Of a stretch of DNA of 64,000 nucleotides, positions 41,382-50,134 are shown piece by piece. Numbering within the stretch: the stretch's first letter is position 1; each line of letters begins with the position of its first letter. The position numbers and the translations under genes were made by a program. Source of the stretch: Streptomyces sp. SAI-127 (GTDB lineage Bacteria; Actinomycetota; Actinomycetes; Streptomycetales; Streptomycetaceae); assembly GCF_029894425.1 (NCBI RefSeq), contig NZ_JARXYJ010000001.1, positions 3,720,001 to 3,784,000 on the forward strand. The letters run 5' to 3'. A model generated the notes under the pieces. The model saw only the letters and a program-made list of their open reading frames with translations. It searched no databases and had not been told where the DNA came from.

Positions 41382-42358
41382 TCGACCTCTCCGATCTTCA
41401 GCATCTGGCGCATGTAGACGGCGACGACCCCGAGCAGCAGGAGCACCGTGATGAGGGCGATCGCCGAGCCCTGCCCGTAGTCGTTGACCACGAAGGCGCG
41501 GTCATACGAGTACGTCGTCAGGATCTGGAACTCCGGCTCCGGGTGACCGTTGCGCATGACGAACACCTGAGGGAAGACGCCCATGTCCCAGATGACCGAG
41601 AGGGTCGTCAGCATCACGATGAGCGGCTTGAGGATCGGCAGGGTGACGTACCGGAAGATGCCCCACGCGCCCGCGCCGTCCAGCCGGGCCGCCTCCTCCA
41701 GCTCGGCCGGGACCTGGGTGAGCCCGGCGCTCAGGGTGATGACGACGAAGGGCACCGCGCCCCAGACCACGAGCAGCATGATCACGGCCAGGCCCTGGGG
41801 ACCGCTCGCGAACCAGTTGTGGCCGATCATCTCGACCCCGGGCAGCTTGCTGAGCAGCGCGTTGAGGATGCCGTAGTCCGCGTCGAACAGCCACTTGAAG
41901 ACCGTGGTGGCGACGATGATCGGCATGCCCCAGCCGGCCACCAGCGCGATGTTGACGAGGGTCTTCACCCAGCCGGAGACCCGCTGGAGCAGCAGCGCGA
42001 TCAGCATGCCGGCGACCATTGTGAAGATCACGCAGCCGGCCGCGAAGACGACGGTCCGGACGACGACGGACCAGAACTCGCCGTCGTCGAGGACGCCCGT
42101 GAAGTTGTCGAATCCGACCCAGTCCGCGGGCAGGAAGCCCCACAGCTGGGACTGTCCGAACTTCTGGAAGGACAGCGTGACCAGGCGGACCAGCGGATAG
42201 CCGAGGACCAGCACCAGGATCAGCAGACAGGGGGCGAGCAGGAGCCAGGGCGTGGCGTTGAAGGTCCGCTTTCTGCGCGGCAGAACCGGCCTGGACGGCG
42301 GTGGTACCGACATCGGCGGCGGCACCTCGGTGGGGGTGGTCGTGTCTGCGGCACTCAT
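41378..42358 (-). CDS. dasB: Chitobiose ABC transporter permease DasB
   Basis: Second permease of the importer, 326 residues. A polar, Pro-rich N-terminus (about 35 residues) precedes six membrane segments, beginning WLLLAPCLLILVLVLGYPLV. EAA loop: LEEAARLDGAGAWGIFRYVT. Overlaps dasC by 4 bp and follows dasA after a 75-bp gap that contains a hairpin. Confidence 0.94.
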   Translation of the reverse strand: MSAADTTTPTEVPPPMSVPPPSRPVLPRRKRTFNATPWLLLAPCLLILVLVLGYPLVRLVTLSFQKFGQSQLWGFLPADWVGFDNFTGVLDDGEFWSVVVRTVVFAAGCVIFTMVAGMLIALLLQRVSGWVKTLVNIALVAGWGMPIIVATTVFKWLFDADYGILNALLSKLPGVEMIGHNWFASGPQGLAVIMLLVVWGAVPFVVITLSAGLTQVPAELEEAARLDGAGAWGIFRYVTLPILKPLIVMLTTLSVIWDMGVFPQVFVMRNGHPEPEFQILTTYSYDRAFVVNDYGQGSAIALITVLLLLGVVAVYMRQMLKIGEVE

Positions 42359-42395
42359 CGCGTGCTCCTCAGCGGTCCTTCACGTCGTACGAGAA

Positions 42396-42427
42396 GCAGG
42401 GCCCCGCCGGTCTCAACGGGGCCCTGC
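42396..42427 (-). promoter_or_regulatory. Hairpin between dasA and dasB
   Basis: GCAGGGCCCCG / CGGGGCCCTGC, a perfect 11-bp stem with 10-nt loop just after the dasA stop. Likely a partial terminator or mRNA stabiliser that yields more binding protein than permease, common in sugar ABC operons (inference). Confidence 0.65.
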
Positions 42428-42433
42428 CTGCGG

Positions 42434-43717
42434 TCACTTGGTGTTGATGACCTTGTCGATCGCGGCGTCCGCCTCCTTCGCGGCGGCCTCGACCGACTTC
42501 TTGCCGGTGCCGATGTTCTGCAGCATGTTCTGCAGGATCTGTGCCTTCTCGACCTGGCCCCAGCCGGGCGCCATCGGGACGAACCAGTTGGACTCGGCCG
42601 CGGTGGCCGGGACCGCGGTCGCCGGGTCGTTCTTCAGGGTGGCGAGGTCGGTCTTGTTGTTGGGCAGGTTGCCCTTGGCCATCAGGCCCTTCTGGCCGGA
42701 GGGACCTACGAAGGCGTTGATCCACTCGGCGGCGACGGCCTGCGCCTTGGACTTCACCGGGACGGCGAGGTCCGAACCGCCCAGGAAGACGGGCAGGTTC
42801 TTGCCGGAGGGACCCGGCATCACGAAGTTCTCGAGGTTGTCCTTGAGCTTGCCGGTCTTGTCGTTCTTCGGGTCGGCGGAGGTCGCGCCCTCCCAGGCCG
42901 CGCCGAAGATCATGCCGGACTTGCCCTGGCCGTAGACGATGTAACGGTCGTTCTCGTCCTTGGTCTTGTCGCCGTGCATGTACTTGTCGACGACGTTCTT
43001 GAAGTCGGTGAGGCCCTTGACGGACTCCGGCGAGGAGAGGTTGGCCTTCCACTGGCCGCCGTCCTCCTTGGCGATGGAGCCGCCGGCGTCGTAGACGAAG
43101 GACATGGCCGCGTACCAGTCACGGGTGGGCTGGTACCAGGCGGAGAACTTGTCGCCCTCCTTCTTCTGGACCTTGTCCAGGGCGGCGGTGAGCTCCGCGT
43201 AGGTCTTCGGCGTGGACTTGACGCCGACCGAGGCGAAGACGTCCTTGCGCCAGTTGCCGACGCGGCCACCCGCGTAGTAGGGGACGCCGTAGGTCTTGCC
43301 GTCGTAGGACACCGAGGCCTTGAGACCGTCGAGCCAGGCGGACGAGTTGGTGAACTTCGATGTGTCCAGGGGTGCGAAGGCGCCCTTGACCATGTAGCCC
43401 AGCATCTCGGTGTTGCCCATCTCGACCACGTCGGGGGCCTTGTCGGTGGCGAGGACCGCGTCGAGCTTGGTGTTCTTGTCCGGCCAGCCGTAGTACTCGT
43501 GGTTGATCTTGATGCCGGGGTGCTTCTTCTGGACCGCTGCGTCCGCGGCCTTCACCAGCTCGGGCCAGTTGTTCTGAGCGTCGACGGTGAGCCAGACGGT
43601 CAGCTCCTTGGCGTCCGCGCCGCTGTTGTCCGAACTTCCGCTGTCGCTGTTCCCACATGCCGCGACGGAGACCACCATGCCCGCGATACCGATCGCGGCT
43701 GCCAGCTTGCGCTTCAC
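42434..43717 (-). CDS. dasA: Chitobiose-binding lipoprotein DasA
   Basis: Extracytoplasmic solute-binding lipoprotein for chitobiose, 427 residues. GTG start behind GAGGAGG gives the signal peptide KRKLAAAIGIAGMVVSVAAC with lipobox VAAC. The mature protein is a family-1 sugar-binding fold: LTVWLTVDAQNNWPELVKAA, PDVVEMGNTEMLGYMVKG, FSAWYQPTRDWYAAMSFVYD. Known to be DasR-repressed and important for development in S. coelicolor. dre sites lie in the divergent region with dasR. Confidence 0.95.
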   Translation of the reverse strand: MKRKLAAAIGIAGMVVSVAACGNSDSGSSDNSGADAKELTVWLTVDAQNNWPELVKAADAAVQKKHPGIKINHEYYGWPDKNTKLDAVLATDKAPDVVEMGNTEMLGYMVKGAFAPLDTSKFTNSSAWLDGLKASVSYDGKTYGVPYYAGGRVGNWRKDVFASVGVKSTPKTYAELTAALDKVQKKEGDKFSAWYQPTRDWYAAMSFVYDAGGSIAKEDGGQWKANLSSPESVKGLTDFKNVVDKYMHGDKTKDENDRYIVYGQGKSGMIFGAAWEGATSADPKNDKTGKLKDNLENFVMPGPSGKNLPVFLGGSDLAVPVKSKAQAVAAEWINAFVGPSGQKGLMAKGNLPNNKTDLATLKNDPATAVPATAAESNWFVPMAPGWGQVEKAQILQNMLQNIGTGKKSVEAAAKEADAAIDKVINTK

Positions 43718-43771
43718 GCCACCCTCCTCAGGGATGCCCACACCTCCCGCCCACAGGCCGGGACCTGGACC

Positions 43772-43811
43772 AATGGTGTAGACCAGTAGGGGGAGCTTGG
43801 ACCAGACCACG
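43772..43811. promoter_or_regulatory. Two dre-like sites upstream of dasA
   Basis: AATGGTGTAGACCAGT (43772-43787) is a good dre; a weaker copy around 43797-43811 (TTGGACCAGACCAC, 11 of 14 to the consensus core) follows. They are 55-95 bp upstream of the dasA start. Confidence 0.75.
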
Positions 43812-43919
43812 AAGCCTGTCAAGGGCTCACGAAATGGCTCTGACCAGCCGTTATGCGAGCTACATATGCAGGAACCATTAGTAAAGAAGCCAGCGAAAAC
43901 AGCGGCGCCGGAGTACTCT

Positions 43920-44788
<869 letters not shown>

Positions 44789-44817
44789 GGCCCGGGTGTG
44801 AGCGGGGTCGGCTGGGG

Positions 44818-44840
44818 GTCCGGGGGTTACCCCCCGGGAC
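44818..44840 (+). terminator. Hairpin downstream of dasR
   Basis: GTCCGGGGG-tta-CCCCCCGGGAC, nearly perfect 9-10 bp stem, 30 bp after the dasR stop. Confidence 0.7.
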
Positions 44841-44848
44841 AATGCAGC

Positions 44849-44878
44849 GTGGCCCGCCTCAAGAGGCCTGTCGACTAG
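44849..44878 (+). pseudogene. Relic of a second DasR-like C-terminus
   Basis: GTG GCC CGC CTC AAG AGG CCT GTC GAC TAG reads [13 protein letters not shown], against [13 protein letters not shown] at the true end of dasR 90 bp upstream. The two 30-mers share 23 bases; in the sense codons, four of the five changed ones are synonymous. That pattern suggests a diverged paralog of which only the tail remains, rather than a recent duplication. Chance cannot be excluded for so short a piece. Confidence 0.4.
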
Positions 44879-44965
44879 TCCCTTCCGGTACCGCACGCGG
44901 TGTAGCGCAACCGCACATCCTGCTCTACGGTCCTTCCGACTCCGTCTGGACGGGAGGACCGCCTC

Positions 44966-47102
44966 GTGCGTACCGCGAACGTCCGAACCATCGTCATCTG
45001 GACCCTCGTTGCCCTGGTCGGCGCCGCCGGCTGGTCCGTGCTCGCGCTCGCCCGGGGTGAGGACGTCTCCGCCGCCTGGATGGTCGCGGCCGCCCTCGGG
45101 TCGTACGCGATCGGCTACCGCTTCTACTCGAAGTTCATCGCGTACAAGGTCCTGAAGGTCGACGCGACCAGGGCCACCCCGGCCGAACGCCTCGACAACG
45201 GCATCGACTTCCACCCCACCGACCGCCGTGTCCTGCTCGGCCATCACTTCGCCGCCATCGCGGGCGCCGGACCGCTCGTCGGCCCGGTGCTGGCCGCGCA
45301 GATGGGCTATCTCCCCGGCACGGTCTGGATCATCGCGGGGGTCATCTTCGCGGGCGCGGTGCAGGACATGGTGGTGCTGTTCTTCTCCACGCGAAGGGAC
45401 GGACGCTCACTGGGGCAGATGGCCCGCGAGGAGATCGGCCCCTTCGGTGGCGCGGCCGCCCTGATCGCCGCCTTCGCCATCATGATCATCCTGCTCGGCG
45501 TACTGGCCCTCGTCATCGTCAACGCCCTTGCCGCCTCGCCCTGGGGCACCTTCTCCATCGCGATGACCGTCCCGATCGCTCTGCTGATGGGCTTCTATCT
45601 GCGGGTACTTCGCCCCGGCCGGGTCGCCGAGGTCTCCCTCATCGGCGTGGGACTGCTGCTGCTCGCGCTGGTCGCGGGCCGCTGGGTGGCGGAGTCCTCG
45701 TGGGCCGGCGCCTTCACCCTCGCGCCCTCGACGCTGGTCGTCTGGCTGGTGGCGTACGGGTTCATCGCCTCGATCCTGCCCGTGTGGATGCTCCTGGCGC
45801 CCCGCGACTACCTCTCCACCTTCATGAAGATCGGCACGATCGCCCTCCTCGCCCTCGGTGTCGTCATCGCGCTGCCGACGCTGAGGATGGACCCCGTGAC
45901 GGACTTCGCCTCGCGCGGCGACGGTCCGGTGTTCGCGGGCTCACTGTTCCCCTTCGTCTTCATCACCATCGCCTGGCGGGGCACTGAGCGGCTTCCACTC
46001 CCTGATCTCGAGCGGTACGACGCCGAAGATGATCCAGAAGGAGACGCAGGTCCGGATGATCGGCTACGGCTCCATGCTGATGGAGTCGTCGGTCGCGATC
46101 ATGGCCCTGGTCGCGGCGAGCATCATCGACCCGGGGCTGTACTTCGCGATGAACGCGCCGGCCGGAGCGATCGGCACGACCGTCGAGAACGCCTCGCAGG
46201 TGGTGACCGGTTGGGGCTACTCCATCTCCCCCGCCGAGCTCGCCCAGGCGGCGAAGAACGTCGAGGAGGCCACCCTGCTCTCCCGCACCGGCGGCGCCCC
46301 GACCCTCGCCGTCGGCGTCTCGGAGATCTTCTCCAAGGTCACCGGCGGGAGCCTCAGGGCCTTCTGGTACCACTTCGCGATCATGTTCGAGGCACTGTTC
46401 ATCCTGACCGCGCTGGACGCGGGGACGCGCGTGGGCCGGTTCATGCTCCAGGACATGCTGGGCAACGTCTACCGGCCGTTCAAGAACATCAGCTGGAAGC
46501 CGGGACTGGTCCTGACCAGCGCGATCGTGTGCGCGCTGTGGGGTTACTTCCTGTGGGTGGGCGTCCACGAGCCGCTCGGCGGGATCAACCAGCTCTTCCC
46601 GATCTTCGGCATCTCCAACCAGCTGCTCGCCGCGGTCGCGCTGGCCGTCTGCACCACCCTGCTGGTGAAGTCGGGGCGCCTCAAGTGGGCCTGGATCACC
46701 GGGATTCCGCTCGTCTGGGACGCGACCGTGACGCTCACGGCCAGCTTCCAGAAGGTGTTCTCCAGCGATCCCAAGGTCGGCTTCTTCAAGCAGCGGTCCG
46801 TGTTCCAGGACGCCATCGACGACGGCAAGGTCCTGCCGCCCGCCAAGAGCATGGACGACATGCACACCGTGGTCACCAACTCCACGGTCGACGGCGTCCT
46901 CACGGCCGTCCTCGCCCTGCTGATCGTGGTGGTGATCGCCGACGCCCTGCGGGTCTGCGTCCGGCACCTGCGCCGTCCCGCGCTGTCCACGCTGAGCGAG
47001 GCGCCGTACGTCGAGTCGAAGATCCTGGCCCCGGCCGGTCTGATCCCGACCCGGAAGGAAAGGGAGGAGGCGCGGGATGCGGTCACTCCGACGGGCGTTT
47101 AG
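44966..47102 (+). pseudogene. cstA: CstA-family carbon starvation protein / pyruvate transporter, frameshifted
   Basis: A multi-helix peptide/pyruvate transporter of about 710 residues. The first 330 residues (ALGSYAIGYRFYSKFIAYKV, FHPTDRRVLLGHHFAAIAGA, GPLVGPVLAAQMGYLPGT) run in one frame; the remainder, from MIQKETQVRMIGYGSMLMES to the end, is one frame over. The break is near 45975: the sequence reads GCCTGGCGGGGCACTGAGC, and removing one G (GCCTGCGGGGCACTGAGC) restores the expected ACGALSGFHSLISSGTTPK. Everything else is intact, so a base-call insertion is likely. Overlaps the YbdD-like gene by 26 bp. Confidence 0.85.
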
Positions 47103-47274
47103 GTCCGTGCGCTGGTACGTGCGTGAGCTGACCGACGAGTCGGCCTACGACCGTTATGTCGCGCATGTACGCCGGGACGACCCGCAGGCGCCGGTGCCGA
47201 CGCGGCGGGCGTTCGAACGGATGCGGACGCAACGTCAGGAAGGAGATCCCCGCCAAGGCTTCCGCTGCTGTTGA
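47077..47274 (+). CDS. YbdD/YjiX-family (DUF466) small protein
   Basis: A 65-residue basic protein: VRWYVRELTDESAYDRYVAH, PVPTRRAFERMRTQRQEGDP and a terminal CC. This family is almost always encoded directly after cstA and is needed for pyruvate transport by the E. coli homolog BtsT-type systems in some reports. Its start lies inside the cstA 3' end (26-bp overlap), implying coupling. Confidence 0.85.
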   Translation: MRSLRRAFRSVRWYVRELTDESAYDRYVAHVRRDDPQAPVPTRRAFERMRTQRQEGDPRQGFRCC

Positions 47275-47398
47275 TGCTGCTGTTGATGCTTCACAGAATC
47301 GACATACCGATATGCGGACGAGGTCTTCCGCTCACCTGACACCGTGACCTAGATTGCCTGCGCGTTACAGGTGATCAGCCAGGGGACGGAGTCGCGGA

Positions 47399-47650
47399 AT
47401 GTCGGACGCACCTGAAGTGAGACCGCCGGTGGTGACACCGGCAAGGGTGGTCATAGCCCTTTGCCTCGTCGCCCCGTTCGTGGCGATGCTGTGGGTCGGC
47501 TCGTACGCCAAGGTCGACCCCACGTTCATCGGCATCCCGTTCTTCTACTGGTACCAGATGCTGTGGGTGCTGATCTCCACGGCGCTGACGATGACCGCGT
47601 ACAAGCTGTGGCAGCGTGACCAGCGTGCCCGCCACGGAGGTACCAAGTGA
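47399..47650 (+). CDS. DUF3311 small membrane subunit of a solute:sodium symporter
   Basis: An 83-residue protein with two membrane segments (VVIALCLVAPFVAMLWVGSY and MLWVLISTALTMTAYKLW) and the DUF3311 signature FIGIPFFYWYQMLWVL. It overlaps the symporter gene by 4 bp (GTGA). Small DUF3311 partners are typical for MctP-like symporters. Confidence 0.88.
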   Translation: MSDAPEVRPPVVTPARVVIALCLVAPFVAMLWVGSYAKVDPTFIGIPFFYWYQMLWVLISTALTMTAYKLWQRDQRARHGGTK

Positions 47651-49257
47651 ACGACGGCGTCAACGGCGTGGCACTCGCCGTCTTCATCATCTTCTTCGTG
47701 GCCGTCACGGTCATGGGCTTCCTGGCCGCGCGCTGGCGCAAGGCCGAGAACGAGCACAGCCTCGACGAATGGGGCCTGGGCGGGCGGTCGTTCGGCACCT
47801 GGGTCACCTGGTTCCTGCTCGGCGGCGACCTCTACACGGCGTACACGTTCGTCGCGGTCCCCGCGGCGATCTACGCTGCGGGCGCGGCCGGCTTCTTCGC
47901 GGTGCCGTACACCATCCTGGTGTACCCGCTGATCTTCACGTTCCTGCCCCGCCTGTGGTCGGTCTCCCACAAGCACGGATACGTGACGACCTCGGACTTC
48001 GTGCGCGGCCGCTTCGGCTCCAAGGGTCTGTCGCTGGCGGTGGCGGTCACCGGCATCCTCGCGACCATGCCGTACATCGCGCTCCAACTGGTCGGTATCC
48101 AGGCGGTCCTCGACGTGATGGGGGTCGGCGGCGGCGAGAACACGAACTGGTTCGTCAAGGACCTCCCGCTGCTGATCGCCTTCGGTGTCCTCGCGGCCTA
48201 CACGTACTCCTCCGGACTCCGGGCCCCCGCCCTGATCGCGTTCGTGAAGGACACGCTGATCTACATCGTCATCGCGGTGGCGATCATCTACATCCCGATC
48301 AAACTGGGCGGGTTCGACGACGTCTTCGGCGCGGCGAGCGAGAAGTACACGGCGGCCAAGGCCGGTGGCCTCGTCCCGCTGGAGGCGGGCCAGTGGACGT
48401 ACGCCACGCTGGCGCTGGGCTCCGCACTCGCGCTCTTCATGTACCCGCACTCGATCACCGCGACGCTCTCCTCCCGCAGCCGTGAGGTGATCCGCCGCAA
48501 CACCACGATCCTGCCGCTGTACTCGCTGATGCTGGGCCTGCTCGCGCTGCTCGGCTTCATGGCGATCGCGGCCGGAGTCAAGGTCACCAACCCGCAGTTG
48601 GCGATCCCGCAGCTCTTCGAGGACATGTTCCCGTCCTGGTTCGCGGGCGTGGCCTTCGCGGCGATAGGCATCGGCGCGCTGGTCCCGGCGGCCATCATGT
48701 CGATCGCGGCCGCGAACCTGTTCACCCGCAACATCTACAAGGACTTCATCAAGCCGGACGCCACGCCCGCGCAGGAGACCAAGGTCTCCAAGCTGGTGTC
48801 CCTGCTGGTGAAGGTGGGCGCGCTGGTCTTCGTCCTCACGATGGACAAGACGGTCGCCATCAACTTCCAGCTGCTGGGCGGCATCTGGATCCTCCAGACC
48901 TTCCCGGCCCTGGTCGGCGGCCTCTTCACCCGCTGGTTCCACCGCTGGGCCCTGCTCGCCGGCTGGGCGGTCGGCATGATCTACGGCACGGTCGCCGCGT
49001 ACGGCGTCGCCTCCCCGACCCAGAAGCACTTCGGCGGCTCGGCGAAGGAGATCCCGGGCATCGGCGAGATCGGCTACATCGGCCTGACGGCGTTCGTGCT
49101 CAACGTCGTCGTGACGGTGGTCCTGACCTTCGTCCTGAAGGCGGCCAACGTTCCCGACGGCGTGGACGAGACCAGCCCGGAGGACTACACGGCGGACGCG
49201 GGCGACCCCGGGGTCGAGGTGGAGCTTCCGCCGGCGACTGCGGGTACGGCCCACTAG
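47647..49257 (+). CDS. Sodium:solute symporter (MctP-like monocarboxylate permease)
   Basis: A 536-residue SSS-family transporter with about 13 helices: FIIFFVAVTVMGFLAARW, the conserved WGLGGRSFGTWVTWFLLGGD, SVSHKHGYVTTSDFVRGRFG, ALFMYPHSITATLSSRSREV and AIGIGALVPAAIMSIAAANL. The DUF3311 partner and sequence resemble MctP, a lactate/pyruvate/alanine permease, so a monocarboxylate is the best substrate guess. Its placement after cstA supports a pyruvate/short-acid uptake role. Confidence 0.9.
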   Translation: MNDGVNGVALAVFIIFFVAVTVMGFLAARWRKAENEHSLDEWGLGGRSFGTWVTWFLLGGDLYTAYTFVAVPAAIYAAGAAGFFAVPYTILVYPLIFTFLPRLWSVSHKHGYVTTSDFVRGRFGSKGLSLAVAVTGILATMPYIALQLVGIQAVLDVMGVGGGENTNWFVKDLPLLIAFGVLAAYTYSSGLRAPALIAFVKDTLIYIVIAVAIIYIPIKLGGFDDVFGAASEKYTAAKAGGLVPLEAGQWTYATLALGSALALFMYPHSITATLSSRSREVIRRNTTILPLYSLMLGLLALLGFMAIAAGVKVTNPQLAIPQLFEDMFPSWFAGVAFAAIGIGALVPAAIMSIAAANLFTRNIYKDFIKPDATPAQETKVSKLVSLLVKVGALVFVLTMDKTVAINFQLLGGIWILQTFPALVGGLFTRWFHRWALLAGWAVGMIYGTVAAYGVASPTQKHFGGSAKEIPGIGEIGYIGLTAFVLNVVVTVVLTFVLKAANVPDGVDETSPEDYTADAGDPGVEVELPPATAGTAH

Positions 49258-49269
49258 TCACGGTGCGCA

Positions 49270-49300
49270 CGGGCCGTCGGAGTTCTCGTCCGGCGGCCCG
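49270..49300 (+). terminator. Terminator after the symporter gene
   Basis: CGGGCCGTCGGA-gttctcg-TCCGGCGGCCCG, 12-bp stem with one G-T pair, 12 bp after the stop codon. Confidence 0.75.
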
Positions 49301-49330
49301 TTGTCGTATCCGTCGGGCACACTCACCCGC

Positions 49331-49828
49331 ATGGACATCCTGATCCGCCCCGCGGTACCCGCCGACTACGAACCCCTCGGCGAGATCACCGCCCAGGCCT
49401 ACCTCCAGGACGGCCTTCTCCTGTTCGGTGAGAGCGACTGGTACCTCGAAGAACTCAAGGACGTGGCCAAGAGGGCGTCCGCCGCGGACGTCCTGGTGGC
49501 CACGGAGAACGACGACATCCTCGGCGGGGTCACCTTCGTCCCCTCCGGTGGCCCCCTGGCCGACCTCGCCCGCCCCGGAGAAGCAGAGATCCGCATGCTC
49601 GCGGTGGCGCACGCGGCCCGGGGCAGAGGCATCGGACAGGCCCTCGTTCAGGCCTGTGTCGACCGCGCGAGCGGCACGGCCACCGGCGTCGTCCTGTGCA
49701 CCCAGCCCACGATGCACACCGCTCACCACATCTACGAACGCCTCGGCTTCACCCGCGCCCCCGAGCGCGACTGGAACCCGATACCCGGCGACGACTTCAC
49801 GCTTCTCACTTACCAGTTGACGCTCTGA
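49331..49828 (+). CDS. GNAT-family N-acetyltransferase
   Basis: A 165-residue acetyltransferase: ILIRPAVPADYEPLGEITAQ, EIRMLAVAHAARGRGIGQAL (CoA-binding R/Q-x-x-G-x-G) and HTAHHIYERLGFTRAPERDW. ATG at 49331 agrees with the domain start. It stands alone between the symporter terminator and the nrd riboswitch. Substrate unknown. Confidence 0.88.
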   Translation: MDILIRPAVPADYEPLGEITAQAYLQDGLLLFGESDWYLEELKDVAKRASAADVLVATENDDILGGVTFVPSGGPLADLARPGEAEIRMLAVAHAARGRGIGQALVQACVDRASGTATGVVLCTQPTMHTAHHIYERLGFTRAPERDWNPIPGDDFTLLTYQLTL

Positions 49829-49889
49829 AGTCACCGCGACACAACATATGGGCCTGCTTTCCTCACCCAGCACAAGATGTATGCTCATG

Positions 49890-50045
49890 CTCGCTGTCGC
49901 CGCAGGGGAATCCGGTGCGAATCCGGAACTGTCCCGCAACGGTGTACTCATGCGTGCATCAGCACATATGAGAGTCAGTCCGAGGACCTGTCGACAGCAC
50001 GCCCGTGCCATACCGGCCCGGGTGTCCTGCCGTCCGGGCCTCGTG
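49890..50045 (+). promoter_or_regulatory. Cobalamin (B12) riboswitch controlling nrdAB
   Basis: The aptamer is bounded by P1 arms GCTGTCG (49893-49899) and CGACAGC (49992-49998). Core sequences GGGGAATCCGGTGCGAATCC and ACTGTCCCGCAACGGTG, and the B12 box AGTCAGTCCGAGGACCTG, are all present. GGCCCGG (50015-50021) and CCGGGCC (50034-50040) form a hairpin in the expression platform. In S. coelicolor B12 represses the class Ia reductase through such an element while the B12-dependent class II enzyme takes over. Confidence 0.93.
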
Positions 50046-50134
50046 GAGTGGGCCGGTGGGCGCGACGCCGCGTGCGCTCGTGTGCTGCCCCCTGCCCTCC
50101 GCAAGGCCCCGTGCCCAGCGAGGGAGAGCCCCAC

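Noticed and set aside
49877..50134. N-terminal extension of nrdA through the riboswitch
   Set aside because: The bases fold as a B12 aptamer and homologous NrdA sequence begins near the GTG at 50135.
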